A DNA stretch of 64,000 nt from Osmia lignaria lignaria (GCF_051020975.1 NW_027478169.1:7502001-7566000), one strand, 5' to 3'. Counted from the stretch's first letter, positions 52,683 through 64,000 are shown. Numbers and translations are program-made. Notes: a model not told the origin generated them from the letters alone.

Positions 52683-55600
52683 TTTATGTTCTATGATATT
52701 TTTTGATCAGAAGCGTAGTTTTCGAGATATATCGAGATATTTAAAAGTTCCGAAGCCGCACCAACATAATAGAGATACAGAAACACCGTGGCCCCTTTCT
52801 TTGAGATAACTCTGCAATAGTGCGAGCCGCAAATGCCACTTCCAGCTTAGCTGTGCAGAAGAAGAACAACAAGAAGAAGAAATATCTCGAAATATGTCCG
52901 TCAGGCCCCATCCCTTGAGATAAATCTGCAAATATCTCGGAAACGAAGCGAGCTATGGCAAAATGTTAAGAGACCTTTTTTGTAGAGAATTAAGTTTCCT
53001 ACTTTTTATGTTCTATGATATTTTTTGATCAGATGCGTAGTTCTCGAGATATATCAAGATATTTAAAAGTTCCGAAGCCGCACCAACATAATAGAGATAC
53101 AGAAACACCGTGGCCCCTTTCTTTGAGATAACTCTGCACTATTGCGAGCTGCAAATGCCACTTCCAGCTTAGCTGTGCAGAGGAAGAACAACAAGAAAAA
53201 GAAGTATCTCGAAATATGTCCGTCAGGCCCGTTCCTTTGAGCTGAATCTGCAAATATCTCGGAAACGAAGCGAGCTATGGCAAAATGTTAAGAGAAGTTT
53301 TTTGTAGAGAATTATGTTTCCTACAATTTATGTTCTATGATATTTTTCGATCAGAAGCGTAGTTTTCGAGATATATCGAGATATTTAAAAGTTCCGAAGC
53401 CGCACCAACATAATAGAGATACAGAAACACCGTGGCCCCTTTCTTTGAGATAACTCTGCACTAGTGCGAGCCGCAAATGCCACTTCCAGCTTAGCTGTGC
53501 AGAAGAAGAACAACAAGAAGAAGAAATATCTCGAAATATGTCCGACAGGCCCCTTCCCTTGAGATAAATCTGCAAATATCTCGGAAACGAAGCGAGGTAT
53601 GGCAAAATGTTAAGAGACCTTTTTTGTAGAGAATTAAGTTTCCTACTTTTTACGTTCTATGATATTTTTTGATCAGATGCGTAGTTCTCGAGATATATCA
53701 AGATATTTAAAAGTTCCGAAGCCGCACCAACATAATAGAGATACAGAAACACCGTGGCTCCTTTCTTTGAGATAACTCTGCACTATTGCGAGCTGGAAAT
53801 GCCACTTCCAGTTTAGCTGTGCAGAAGAAGAACAACAAGAAGAAGAAATATCTCGAAATATGTCCGTCAGGCCCCTTCCCTTGAGATAAATCTGCAAATA
53901 TCTCGGAAACGAAGCGAGGTATGGCAAAATGTTAAGAGACCTTTTTTGTAGAGAATTAAGTTTCCTACTTTTTATGTTCTATGATATTTTTTGATCAGAT
54001 GCGTAGTTCTCGAGATATATCAAGATATTTAAAAGTTCCGAAGCCGCACCAACATAATAGAGATACAGAAACACCGTGGCTCCTTTCTTTGAGATAACTC
54101 TGCACTATTGCGAGCTGGAAATGCCACTTCCAGTTTAGCTGTGCAGAAGAAGAACAACAAGAAGAAGAAATATTTCGAAATATGTCCGTTAGGCCCCTTC
54201 CCTTGAGATAAATCTGCAAATATCTCGGAAACGACGCGAGCTATGGCAAAATGTTAAGAGACCTTTTTTGTAGAGAATTAAGTTTCCTACTTTTTATGTT
54301 CTATGATATTTTTTGATCAGATGCGTAGTTCTCGAGATATATCAAGATATTTAAAAGTTCCGAAGCCGCACCAACATAATAGAGATACAGAAACACCGTG
54401 GCCCCTTTCTTTGAGATAACTCTGCACTATTGCGAGCTGGAAATGCCACTTCCAGCTTAGCTGTGCAGAGGAAGAACAACAAGAAGAAGAAATATCTCGA
54501 AATATGTCCGTTAGGCCCCTTCCCTTGAGATAAATCTGCAAATATCTCGGAAACGAAGCGAGCTATGGCAAAATGTTAAGAGACCTTTTTTGTAGAGAAT
54601 TAAGTTTCCTACTTTTTATGTTCTATGATATTTTTTGATCAGATGCGTAGTTCTCGAGATATATCAAGATATTTAAAAGTTCCGAAGCCGCACCAACATA
54701 ATAGAGATACAGAAACACCGTGGCCCCTTTCTTTGAGATAACTCTGCACTATTGCGAGCTGGAAATGCCACTTCCAGTTTAGCTGTGCAGAGGAAGAACA
54801 ACAAGAAGAAGAAATAACTCGAAATATGTCCGTTAGGCCCCTTCCCTTGAGATAAATCTGCAAATATCTCGGAAACTAAGCGAGCTATGGCAAAATGTTA
54901 AGAGACCTTTTTTGTAGAGAATTAAGTTTGCTACTTTTTATGTTCTATGATATTTTTTGATCAGATGCGCAGTTCTCGAGATATATCAAGATATTTAAAA
55001 GTTCCGAAGCCGCACCAACATAATAGAGATACAGAAACACCGTGGCCCCTTTCTTTGAGATAACTCTGCACTAGTGCGAGCCGCAAATGCCACTTCCAGC
55101 TTAGCTGTGCAGAAGAAGAACAACAAGAAGAAGAAATATCTCGAAATATGTCCGTTAGGCCCCTTCCCTTGAGATAAATCTGCAAATATCTCGGAAACGA
55201 AGCGAGCTATGGCAAAATGTTAAGAGACCTTTTTTGTAGAGAATTAAGTTTCCTACTTTTTATGTTCTATGATATTTTTTGATCAGATGCGTAGTTCTCG
55301 AGATATATCAAGATATTTAAAAGTTCCGAAGCCGCACCAACATAATAGAGATACAGAAACACCGTGGCCCCTTTCTTTGAGATAACTCTGCACTATTGCG
55401 AGCTGTAAATGCCACTTCCAGCTTAGCTGTGCAGAAGAAGAACATCAAGAAGAAGAAATATCTCGAAATATGTCCGTCAGGCCCCTGCCCTTGAGATATA
55501 TCTGCAAATATCTCGGAAACGAAGCGAGCTATGGCAAAATGTTGAGAGACCTTTTTTGTAGAGAATTATGTTTCCTACAATTTATGTTCTATGATATTTT

Positions 55601-58600
55601 TTGATCAGAAGCGTAGTTTTCGAGATATATCGAGATATTTAAAAGTTCCGAAGCCGCACCAACATAATAGAGATACAGAAACACCGTGGCCCCTTCCTTT
55701 GAGATAACTCTGCAATAGTGCGAGCCGCAAATGCCACTTCCAGCTTAGCTGTGCAGAAGAAGAACAACAAGAAGAAGAAATATCTCGAAATATGTCCGTC
55801 AGGCCCCTTCCCTTGAGATAAATCTGCAAATATCTCGGAAACGAAGCGAGCTATGGCAAAATGTTAAGAGACCTTTTTTGTAGAGAATTAAGTTTCCTAC
55901 TTTTTATGTTCTATGATATTTTTTGATCAGATGCGTAGTTCTCGAGATATATCAAGATATTTAAAAGTTCCGAAGCCGCACCAACATAATAGAGATACAG
56001 AAACACCGTGGCCCCTTTCTTTGAGATAACTCTGCACTATTGCGAGCTGCAAATGCCACTTCCAGCTTAGCTGTGCAGAGGAAGAACAACAAGAAAAAGA
56101 AGTATCTCGAAATATGTCCGTCAGGCCCGTTCCTTTGAGCTGAATCTGCAAATATCTCGGAAACGAAGCGAGCTATGGCAAAATGTTAAGAGACGTTTTT
56201 TGTAGAGAATTATGTTTCCTACAATTTATGTTCTATGATATTTTTCGATCAGAAGCGTAGTTTTCGAGATATATCGAGATATTTAAAAGTTCCGAAGCCG
56301 CACCAACATAATAGAGATACAGAAACACCGTGGCCCCTTTCTTTGAGATAACTCTGCACTAGTGCGAGCCGCAAATGCCACTTCCAGCTTAGCTGTGCAG
56401 AAGAAGAACAACAAGAAGAAGAAATATCTCGAAATATGTCCGACAGGCCCCTTCCCTTGAGATAAATCTGCAAATATCTCGGAAACGAAGCGAGGTATGG
56501 CAAAATGTTAAGAGACCTTTTTTGTAGAGAATTAAGTTTCCTACTTTTTACGTTCTATGATATTTTTTGATCAGATGCGTAGTTCTCGAGATATATCAAG
56601 ATATTTAAAAGTTCCGAAGCCGCACCAACATAATAGAGATACAGAAACACCGTGGCTCCTTTCTTTGAGATAACTCTGCACTATTGCGAGCTGGAAATGC
56701 CACTTCCAGTTTAGCTGTGCAGAAGAAGAACAACAAGAAGAAGAAATATCTCGAAATATGTCCGTCAGGCCCCTTCCCTTGAGATAAATCTGCAAATATC
56801 TCGGAAACGAAGCGAGGTATGGCAAAATGTTAAGAGACCTTTTTTGTAGAGAATTAAGTTTCCTACTTTTTATGTTCTATGATATTTTTTGATCAGATGC
56901 GTAGTTCTCGAGATATATCAAGATATTTAAAAGTTCCGAAGCCGCACCAACATAATAGAGATACAGAAACACCGTGGCTCCTTTCTTTGAGATAACTCTG
57001 CACTATTGCGAGCTGGAAATGCCACTTCCAGTTTAGCTGTGCAGAAGAAGAACAACAAGAAGAAGAAATATTTCGAAATATGTCCGTTAGGCCCCTTCCC
57101 TTGAGATAAATCTGCAAATATCTCGGAAACGACGCGAGCTATGGCAAAATGTTAAGAGACCTTTTTTGTAGAGAATTAAGTTTCCTACTTTTTATGTTCT
57201 ATGATATTTTTTGATCAGATGCGTAGTTCTCGAGATATATCAAGATATTTAAAAGTTCCGAAGCCGCACCAACATAATAGAGATACAGAAACACCGTGGC
57301 CCCTTTCTTTGAGATAACTCTGCACTATTGCGAGCTGGAAATGCCACTTCCAGCTTAGCTGTGCAGAGGAAGAACAACAAGAAGAAGAAATATCTCGAAA
57401 TATGTCCGTTAGGCCCCTTCCCTTGAGATAAATCTGCAAATATCTCGGAAACGAAGCGAGCTATGGCAAAATGTTAAGAGACCTTTTTTGTAGAGAATTA
57501 AGTTTCCTACTTTTTATGTTCTATGATATTTTTTGATCAGATGCGTAGTTCTCGAGATATATCAAGATATTTAAAAGTTCCGAAGCCGCACCAACATAAT
57601 AGAGATACAGAAACACCGTGGCCCCTTTCTTTGAGATAACTCTGCACTATTGCGAGCTGGAAATGCCACTTCCAGTTTAGCTGTGCAGAGGAAGAACAAC
57701 AAGAAGAAGAAATAACTCGAAATATGTCCGTTAGGCCCCTTCCCTTGAGATAAATCTGCAAATATCTCGGAAACTAAGCGAGCTATGGCAAAATGTTAAG
57801 AGACCTTTTTTGTAGAGAATTAAGTTTGCTACTTTTTATGTTCTATGATATTTTTTGATCAGATGCGCAGTTCTCGAGATATATCAAGATATTTAAAAGT
57901 TCCGAAGCCGCACCAACATAATAGAGATACAGAAACACCGTGGCCCCTTTCTTTGAGATAACTCTGCACTAGTGCGAGCCGCAAATGCCACTTCCAGCTT
58001 AGCTGTGCAGAAGAAGAACAACAAGAAGAAGAAATATCTCGAAATATGTCCGTTAGGCCCCTTCCCTTGAGATAAATCTGCAAATATCTCGGAAACGAAG
58101 CGAGCTATGGCAAAATGTTAAGAGACCTTTTTTGTAGAGAATTAAGTTTCCTACTTTTTATGTTCTATGATATTTTTTGATCAGATGCGTAGTTCTCGAG
58201 ATATATCAAGATATTTAAAAGTTCCGAAGCCGCACCAACATAATAGAGATACAGAAACACCGTGGCCCCTTTCTTTGAGATAACTCTGCACTATTGCGAG
58301 CTGTAAATGCCACTTCCAGCTTAGCTGTGCAGAAGAAGAACATCAAGAAGAAGAAATATCTCGAAATATGTCCGTCAGGCCCCTGCCCTTGAGATATATC
58401 TGCAAATATCTCGGAAACGAAGCGAGCTATGGCAAAATGTTGAGAGACCTTTTTTGTAGAGAATTATGTTTCCTACAATTTATGTTCTATGATATTTTTT
58501 GATCAGAAGCGTAGTTTTCGAGATATATCGAGATATTTAAAAGTTCCGAAGCCGCACCAACATAATAGAGATACAGAAACACCGTGGCCCCTTTCTTTGA

Positions 58601-59440
58601 GATAACTCTGCAATAGTGCGAGCCGCAAATGCCACTTCCAGCTTAGCTGTGCAGAAGAAGAACAACAAGAAGAAGAAATATCTCGAAATATGTCCGTCAG
58701 GCCCCTTCCCTTGAGATAAATCTGCAAATATCTCGGAAACGAAGCGAGCTATGGCAAAATGTTAAGAGACCTTTTTTGTAGAGAATTAAGTTTCCTACTT
58801 TTTATGTTCTATGATATTTTTTGATCAGATGCGTAGTTCTCGAGATATATCAAGATATTTAAAAGTTCCGAAGCCGCACCAACATAATAGAGATACAGAA
58901 ACACCGTGGCCCCTTTCTTTGAGATAACTCTGCACTATTGCGAGCTGCAAATGCCACTTCCAGCTTAGCTGTGCAGAGGAAGAACAACAAGAAAAAGAAG
59001 TATCTCGAAATATGTCCGTCAGGCCCGTTCCTTTGAGCTGAATCTGCAAATATCTCGGAAACGAAGCGAGCTATGGCAAAATGTTAAGAGACGTTTTTTG
59101 TAGAGAATTATGTTTCCTACAATTTATGTTCTATGATATTTTTCGATCAGAAGCGTAGTTTTCGAGATATATCGAGATATTTAAAAGTTCCGAAGCCGTA
59201 CCAACATAATAGAGATACAGAAACACCGTGGCCCCTTTCTTTGAGATAACTCTGCACTAGTGCGAGCCGCAAATGCCACTTCCAGCTTAGCTGTGCAGAA
59301 GAAGAACAACAAGAAGAAGAAATATCTCGAAATATGTCCGACAGGCCCCTTCCCTTGAGATAAATCTGCAAATATCTCGGAAACGAAGCGAGCTATGGCG
59401 AAATGTTAAGAGACCTTTTTTGTAGAGAATTAAGTTTCCT
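52386..59440. repeat. 9-monomer HOR (2,898 bp), about 2.4 copies
   Basis: TTTTTCGATCAG occurs at 53348, 56246 and 59144 (position of CGA), each 2,898 bp apart. ACGTTC at 53652/56550 and TATTTCG at 54171/57069 also repeat at 2,898 bp. The order of monomer types agrees across roughly 52386-55283, 55284-58181 and the start of a third copy to about 59440. Differences between copies include the CCCCATCCC change near 52917, CCCTTCCTTTG near 55691 and GCCGTACC near 59197. The left and right limits are approximate. Confidence 0.9.
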
Positions 59441-60112
59441 ACTTTTTATCTTCTATGATATTTTTTGATCAGATGCGTAGTTCTCGAGATATATCAAGAT
59501 ATTTAAAAGTGCCGAAGCCGCACCAACATAATACACATACAGAAACACCGTGGCCCCTTTCTTTGAGATAACTCTGCACTAGTGCGAGCCGCAAATGCCA
59601 CTTCCAGCTTAGCTGTGCAGAAGAAGAACAACAAGAAGAAGAAATATCTCGAAATATGTCCGTCAGGCCCCTTCCCTTGAGATAAATCTGCAAATATCTC
59701 GGAAACGAAGCGAGGTATGGCAAAATGTTGAGAGACCTTTTTTGTAGAGAATTAAGTTTCCTACTTTTTATGTTCTATGATATTTTTTGATCAGATGCGT
59801 AGTTCTCGAGATATATCAAGATATTTAAAAGTTCCGAAGCCGCACCAACATAATAGAGATACAGAAACACCGTGGCTCCTTTCTTTGAGATAACTCTGCA
59901 CTATTGCGAGCTGGAAATGCCACTTCCAGTTTAGCTGTGCAGAAGAAGAACAACAAGAAGAAGAAATATCTCGAAATATGTCCGTCAGGCCCCTTCCCTT
60001 GAGATAAATCTGCAAATATCTCGGAAACGAAGCGAGGTATGGCAAAATGTTAAGAGACCTTTTTTGTAGAGAATTAAGTTTCCTACTTTTTATGTTCTAT
60101 GATATTTTTTGA
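59441..60112. repeat. Two monomers joining the 9-mer and 4-mer blocks
   Basis: The monomer starting 59469 carries AAGTGCCGAAGCC and AATACACATAC, a combination that recurs at 61080, 62368 and 63012. The next, at 59791, is B-like with GTGGCTCC and a GAGGTATGG end. They appear to be the source or a relative of units amplified further right. Confidence 0.75.
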
Positions 60113-60435
60113 TCAGATGCGTAGTTCTCGAGATATATCAAGATATTTAAAAGTTCCGAAGCCGCACCAACATAATAGAGATACAGAAACACCGTGGCTC
60201 CTTTCTTTGAGATAACTCTGCACTATTGCGAGCTGGAAATGCCACTTCCAGTTTAGCTGTGCAGAAGAAGAACAACAAGAAGAAGAAATATCTCGAAATA
60301 TGTCCGTTAGGCCCCTTCCCTTGAGATATATCGTGCAAATATCTCGGAAACGACGCGAGCTATGGCAAAATGTTAAGAGACCTTTTTTGTAGAGAATTAA
60401 GTTTCCTACTTTTTATGTTCTATGATATTTTTTGA
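60113..60435. repeat. 323-bp monomer with a 1-bp insertion
   Basis: At 60331-60336 the sequence reads TCGTGC where other monomers read TCTGC, an extra G at 60333. All later monomers are shifted by one base. The corresponding monomer in the neighbouring tetramer copy (61402) lacks it, so the insertion arose after or outside that duplication. A single-base assembly error is also possible. Confidence 0.9.
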
Positions 60436-62689
60436 TCAGATGCGTAGTTCTCGAGATATATCAAGATATTTAAAAGTTCCGAAGCCGCACCAACATAATA
60501 GGGATACAGAAACACCGTGGCCCCTTTCTTTGAGATAACTCTGCACTATTGCGAGCTGGAAATGCCACTTCCAGCTTAGCTGTGCAGAGGAAGAACAACA
60601 AGAAAAAGAAGTATCTCGAAATATGTCCGTCAGGCCCGTTCCTTTGAGCTGAATCTGCAAATATCTCGGAAACGAAGCGAGCTATGGCAAAATGTTAAGA
60701 GACGTTTTTTGTAGAGAATTATGTTTCCTACAATTTATGTTCTATGATATTTTTCGATCAGAAGCGTAGTTTTCGAGATATATCGAGATATTTAAAAGTT
60801 CCGAAGCCGCACCAACATAATAGAGATACAGAAACACCGTGGCCCCTTTCTTTGAGATAACTCTGCACTAGTGCGAGCCGCAAATGCCACTTCCAGCTTA
60901 GCTGTGCAGAAGAAGAACAACAAGAAGAAGAAATATCTCGAAATATGTCCGACAGGCCCCTTCCCTTGAGATAAATCTGCAAATATCTCGGAAACGAAGC
61001 GAGCTATGGCGAAATGTTAAGAGACCTTTTTTGTAGAGAATTAAGTTTCCTACTTTTTATCTTCTATGATATTTTTTGATCAGATGCGTAGTTCTCGAGA
61101 TATATCAAGATATTTAAAAGTGCCGAAGCCGCACCAACATAATACACATACAGAAACACCGTGGCCCCTTTCTTTGAGATAACTCTGCAATAGTGCGAGC
61201 CGCAAATGCCACTTCCAGCTTAGCTGTGCAGAAGAAGAACATCAAGAAGAAGAAATATCTCGAAATATGTCCGTCAGGCCCCTGCCCTTGAGATATATCT
61301 GCAAATATCTCGGAAACGAAGCGAGGTATGGCAAAATGTTGAGAGACCTTTTTTGTAGAGAATTAAGTTTCCTACTTTTTATGTTCTATGATATTTTTTG
61401 ATCAGATGCGTAGTTCTCGAGATATATCAAGATATTTAAAAGTTCCGAAGCCGCACCAACATAATAGAGATACAGAAACACCGTGGCTCCTTTCTTTGAG
61501 ATAACTCTGCACTATTGCGAGCTGGAAATGCCACTTCCAGTTTAGCTGTGCAGAAGAAGAACAACAAGAAGAAGAAATATCTCGAAATATGTCCGTCAGG
61601 CCCCTTCCCTTGAGATAAATCTGCAAATATCTCGGAAACGACGCGAGCTATGGCAAAATGTTAAGAGACCTTTTTTGTAGAGAATTAAGTTTCCTACTTT
61701 TTATGTTCTATGATATTTTTTGATCAGATGCGTAGTTCTCGAGATATATCAAGATATTTAAAAGTTCCGAAGCCGCACCAACATAATAGGGATACAGAAA
61801 CACCGTGGCCCCTTTCTTTGAGATAACTCTGCACTATTGCGAGCTGGAAATGCCACTTCCAGCTTAGCTGTGCAGAGGAAGAACAACAAGAAAAAGAAGT
61901 ATCTCGAAATATGTCCGTCAGGCCCGTTCCTTTGAGCTGAATCTGCAAATATCTCGGAAACGAAGCGAGCTATGGCAAAATGTTAAGAGACGTTTTTTGT
62001 AGAGAATTATGTTTCCTACAATTTATGTTCTATGATATTTTTCGATCAGAAGCGTAGTTTTCGAGATATATCGAGATATTTAAAAGTTCCGAAGCCGCAC
62101 CAACATAATAGAGATACAGAAACACCGTGGCCCCTTTCTTTGAGATAACTCTGCACTAGTGCGAGCCGCAAATGCCACTTCCAGCTTAGCTGTGCAGAAG
62201 AAGAACAACAAGAAGAAGAAATATCTCGAAATATGTCCGACAGGCCCCTTCCCTTGAGATATATCTGCAAATATCTCGGAAACGAAGCGAGCTATGGCGA
62301 AATGGTAAGAGACCTTTTTTGTAGAGAATTAAGTTTCCTACTTTTTATCTTCTATGATATTTTTTGATCAGATGCGTAGTTCTCGAGATATATCAAGATA
62401 TTTAAAAGTGCCGAAGCCGCACCAACATAATACACATACAGAAACACCGTGGCCCCTTTCTTTGAGATAACTCTGCACTAGTGCGAGCCGCAAATGCCAC
62501 TTCCAGCTTAGCTGTGCAGAAGAAGAACAACAAGAAGAAGAAATATCTCGAAATATGTCCGTCAGGCCCCTTCCCTTGAGATAAATCTGCAAATATCTCG
62601 GAAACGAAGCGAGTTATGGCAAAATGTTAAGAGACCTTTTTTGTAGAGAATTAAGTTTCCTACTTTTTATGTTCTATGATATTTTTTGA
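60113..62689. repeat. Tetramer HOR, two copies (1,289 and 1,288 bp)
   Basis: The monomers at 60113, 60436, 60758 and 61080 correspond to 61402, 61724, 62046 and 62368. Markers are AATAGGGATAC near 60500/61788, TTTTCGATCAG at 60755/62043 and AATACACATAC in the fourth unit. The fourth unit differs between copies: the first has GCAATAGTGCG and AACATCAAG, the second GCACTAGTGCG and AACAACAAG. That indicates conversion of part of a monomer. Confidence 0.87.
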
Positions 62690-63655
62690 TCAGATGCGTA
62701 GTTCTCGAGATATATCAAGATATTTAAAAGTTCCGAAGCCGCACCAACATAATACAGATACAGAAACACCGTGGCCCCTTTCTTTGAGATAACTCTGCAC
62801 TAGTGCGAGCCGCAAATGCCACTTCCAGCTTAGCTGTGCAGAAGAAGAACAACAAGAAGAAGAAATATCTCGAAATATGTCCGTCAGGCCCCTTCCCTTG
62901 AGATAAATCTGCAAATATCTCGGAAACGAAGCGAGCTATGGCGAAATGTTAAGAGACCTTTTTTGTAGAGAATTAAGTTTCCTACTTTTTATCTTCTATG
63001 ATATTTTTTGATCAGATGCGTAGTTCTCGAGATATATCAAGATATTTAAAAGTGCCGAAGCCGCACCAACATAATACACATACAGAAACACCGTGGCCCC
63101 TTTCTTTGAGATAACTCTGCACTAGTGCGAGCCGCAAATGCCACTTCCAGCTTAGCTGTGCAGAAGAAGAACAACAAGAAGAAGAAATATCTCGAAATAT
63201 GTCCGTCAGGCCCCTTCCCTTGAGATAAATCTGCAAATATCTCGGAAACGAAGCGAGTTATGGCAAAATGTTAAGAGACCTTTTTTGTAGAGAATTAAGT
63301 TTCCTACTTTTTATGTTCTATGATATTTTTTGATCAGATGCGTAGTTCTCGAGATATATCAAGATATTTAAAAGTTCCGAAGCCGCACCAACATAATACA
63401 GATACAGAAACACCGTGGCTCCTTTCTTTGAGATAACTCTGCACTATTGCGAGCTGGAAATGCCACTTCCAGTTTAGCTGTGCAGAAGAAGAACAACAAG
63501 AAGAAGAAATATCTCGAAATATGTCCGTCAGGCCCCTTCCCTTGAGATAAATCTGCAAATATCTCGGAAACGAAGCGAGGTATGGCAAAATGTTAAGAGA
63601 CCTTTTTTGTAGAGAATTAAGTTTCCTACTTTTTATGTTCTATGATATTTTTTGA
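62368..63655. repeat. Dimer (644-bp) duplication near the right edge
   Basis: The pair at 62368-63011 is repeated at 63012-63655. GAGTTATGG occurs at 62611 and 63255, and AATACAGATAC at 62751 and 63395, each 644 bp apart. The second members differ in the core: C-like ACTAGTGCGAGCCGC at 62690, B-like ACTATTGCGAGCTGG at 63334. One of them is therefore a chimera. Confidence 0.85.
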
Positions 63656-64000
63656 TCAGATGCGTAGTTCTCGAGATATATCAAGATATTTAAAAGTTCC
63701 GAAGCCGCACCAACATAATAGAGATACAGAAACACCGTGGCTCCTTTCTTTGAGATAACTCTGCACTATTGCGAGCTGGAAATGCCACTTCCAGTTTAGC
63801 TGTGCAGAAGAAGAACAACAAGAAGAAGAAATATCTCGAAATATGTCCGTTAGGCCCCTTCCCTTGAGATAAATCTGCAAATATCTCGGAAACGAAGCGA
63901 GGTATGGCAAAATGTTAAGAGACCTTTTTTGTAGAGAATTAAGTTTCCTACTTTTTATGTTCTATGATATTTTTTGATCAGATGCGTAGTTCTCGAGATA
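63656..64000. repeat. Last full monomer and partial monomer at the right edge
   Basis: A B-like monomer with GTGGCTCC and a GAGGTATGG end is followed by the first 23 bases of another, up to TTCTCGAGATA. The array is cut by the window and continues to the right. Confidence 0.95.

Larger units (their letters stand above)
1..64000. repeat. Tandem satellite DNA array, 322-bp monomer, about 199 copies
   Basis: The same sequence recurs every 322 bp across the full window, always in the same orientation. The anchor TTTTTTGATCAGA, followed by a GCGTAG motif, returns at 142, 464, 786, 1108 and so on to 63978. The only phase breaks are two 208-bp monomers, one 307-bp monomer and one 323-bp monomer. 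No stretch of non-satellite DNA was found, and both ends are cut inside a monomer, so the array continues beyond the window on both sides. GC is about 39%. Long homogeneous arrays with HOR blocks are known from eukaryotic centromeric and pericentromeric heterochromatin; assigning this array to a centromere is inference. 322 bp is close to twice 161 bp, so a two-nucleosome unit is possible but not shown. Confidence 0.98.

Noticed and set aside
142..63910. Recurring minus-strand open frame of about 74-84 codons in nearly every monomer, resembling a multi-copy small protein family
   Set aside because: Most frames start at TTG rather than ATG, and 322 is not a multiple of three, so no repeat protein can run through. 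At least eleven monomers are broken by stops (AACATCAAG change; 38876 and 39520 changes). No ribosome binding or promoter context is seen. Low divergence of the satellite alone explains their persistence.
1..64000. CRISPR array
   Set aside because: The repeat period is 322 bp, the whole unit is repeated, and there are no unique spacers of 25-45 bp between short repeats.
1..64000. rDNA spacer or ribosomal repeat, telomeric repeat, or transposon-derived tandem array
   Set aside because: No rRNA-like segment, no short telomere motif runs, and no terminal repeats, target site duplications or transposase/reverse transcriptase frames were recognised.

Overview
The whole window is one uninterrupted satellite DNA array. 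A 322-bp monomer repeats head to tail in a single orientation about 199 times, from the first base to the last. I found no unique sequence, gene, RNA gene, mobile element, CRISPR array or inversion. Phase is kept at exactly 322 bp except at four places: two 208-bp truncated monomers (6904-7111 and 8400-8607), a 15-bp deletion near 43541 and a 1-bp insertion at 60333.

An array of this length and purity, with higher-order repeat (HOR) blocks, is typical of a eukaryotic centromeric, pericentromeric or other heterochromatic block. GC is about 39% (125 of 322 in the monomer sampled at 121-442). CpG is barely depleted there (10 seen against about 12 expected), which argues against a heavily methylated vertebrate or plant satellite. 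The general style (AT-rich ATCTCG motifs, a TGTAG...CTACA dyad, T-tracts) resembles invertebrate, especially insect, satellites as I recall them. I cannot name the species, so that assignment is weak.

Monomer anatomy, using the copy at 142-463: an AT-rich CGAGATAT motif pair, a GC-richer core, a GAA-rich purine tract, two inverse AAATATCTCG motifs, then a TGTAG...CTACA dyad between T-tracts. Two 27-bp segments 114 bp apart (225-251 and 339-365) form an internal direct repeat, and recombination between them explains the 208-bp truncated monomers. Two main subfamilies, called A/B-like and C-like here, differ at about ten diagnostic positions and are often recombined within one monomer.

Layout: 0.5-1.75 kb, a duplicated dimer; 1.75-3.36 kb, mainly C-like monomers; 3.4-11.5 kb, mixed, with the truncated units; 11.5-16.3 kb, largely 644-bp dimers; 16.3-18.3 kb, a 966-bp trimer; 18.3-25.6 kb, composite; 25.65-37.24 kb, an 18-monomer (5,796-bp) tandem duplication; 37.2-40.2 kb, a 1,932-bp offset duplication; 40.2-43.4 kb, trimer periodicity; 43.4-47.5 kb, mixed; 47.5-52.7 kb, an 8-monomer (2,576-bp) tandem duplication; 52.4-59.4 kb, a 9-monomer (2,898-bp) HOR; 60.1-62.7 kb, a tetramer; 62.4-63.7 kb, a dimer. 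No single HOR dominates. The pattern fits repeated unequal exchange and conversion with different unit lengths.

The recurring small open frames on the minus strand (about 74 codons per monomer) are a by-product of the repeat and are not annotated as genes. They rely on TTG rather than ATG starts, monomer length is not a multiple of three, and several monomers carry shared nonsense changes.
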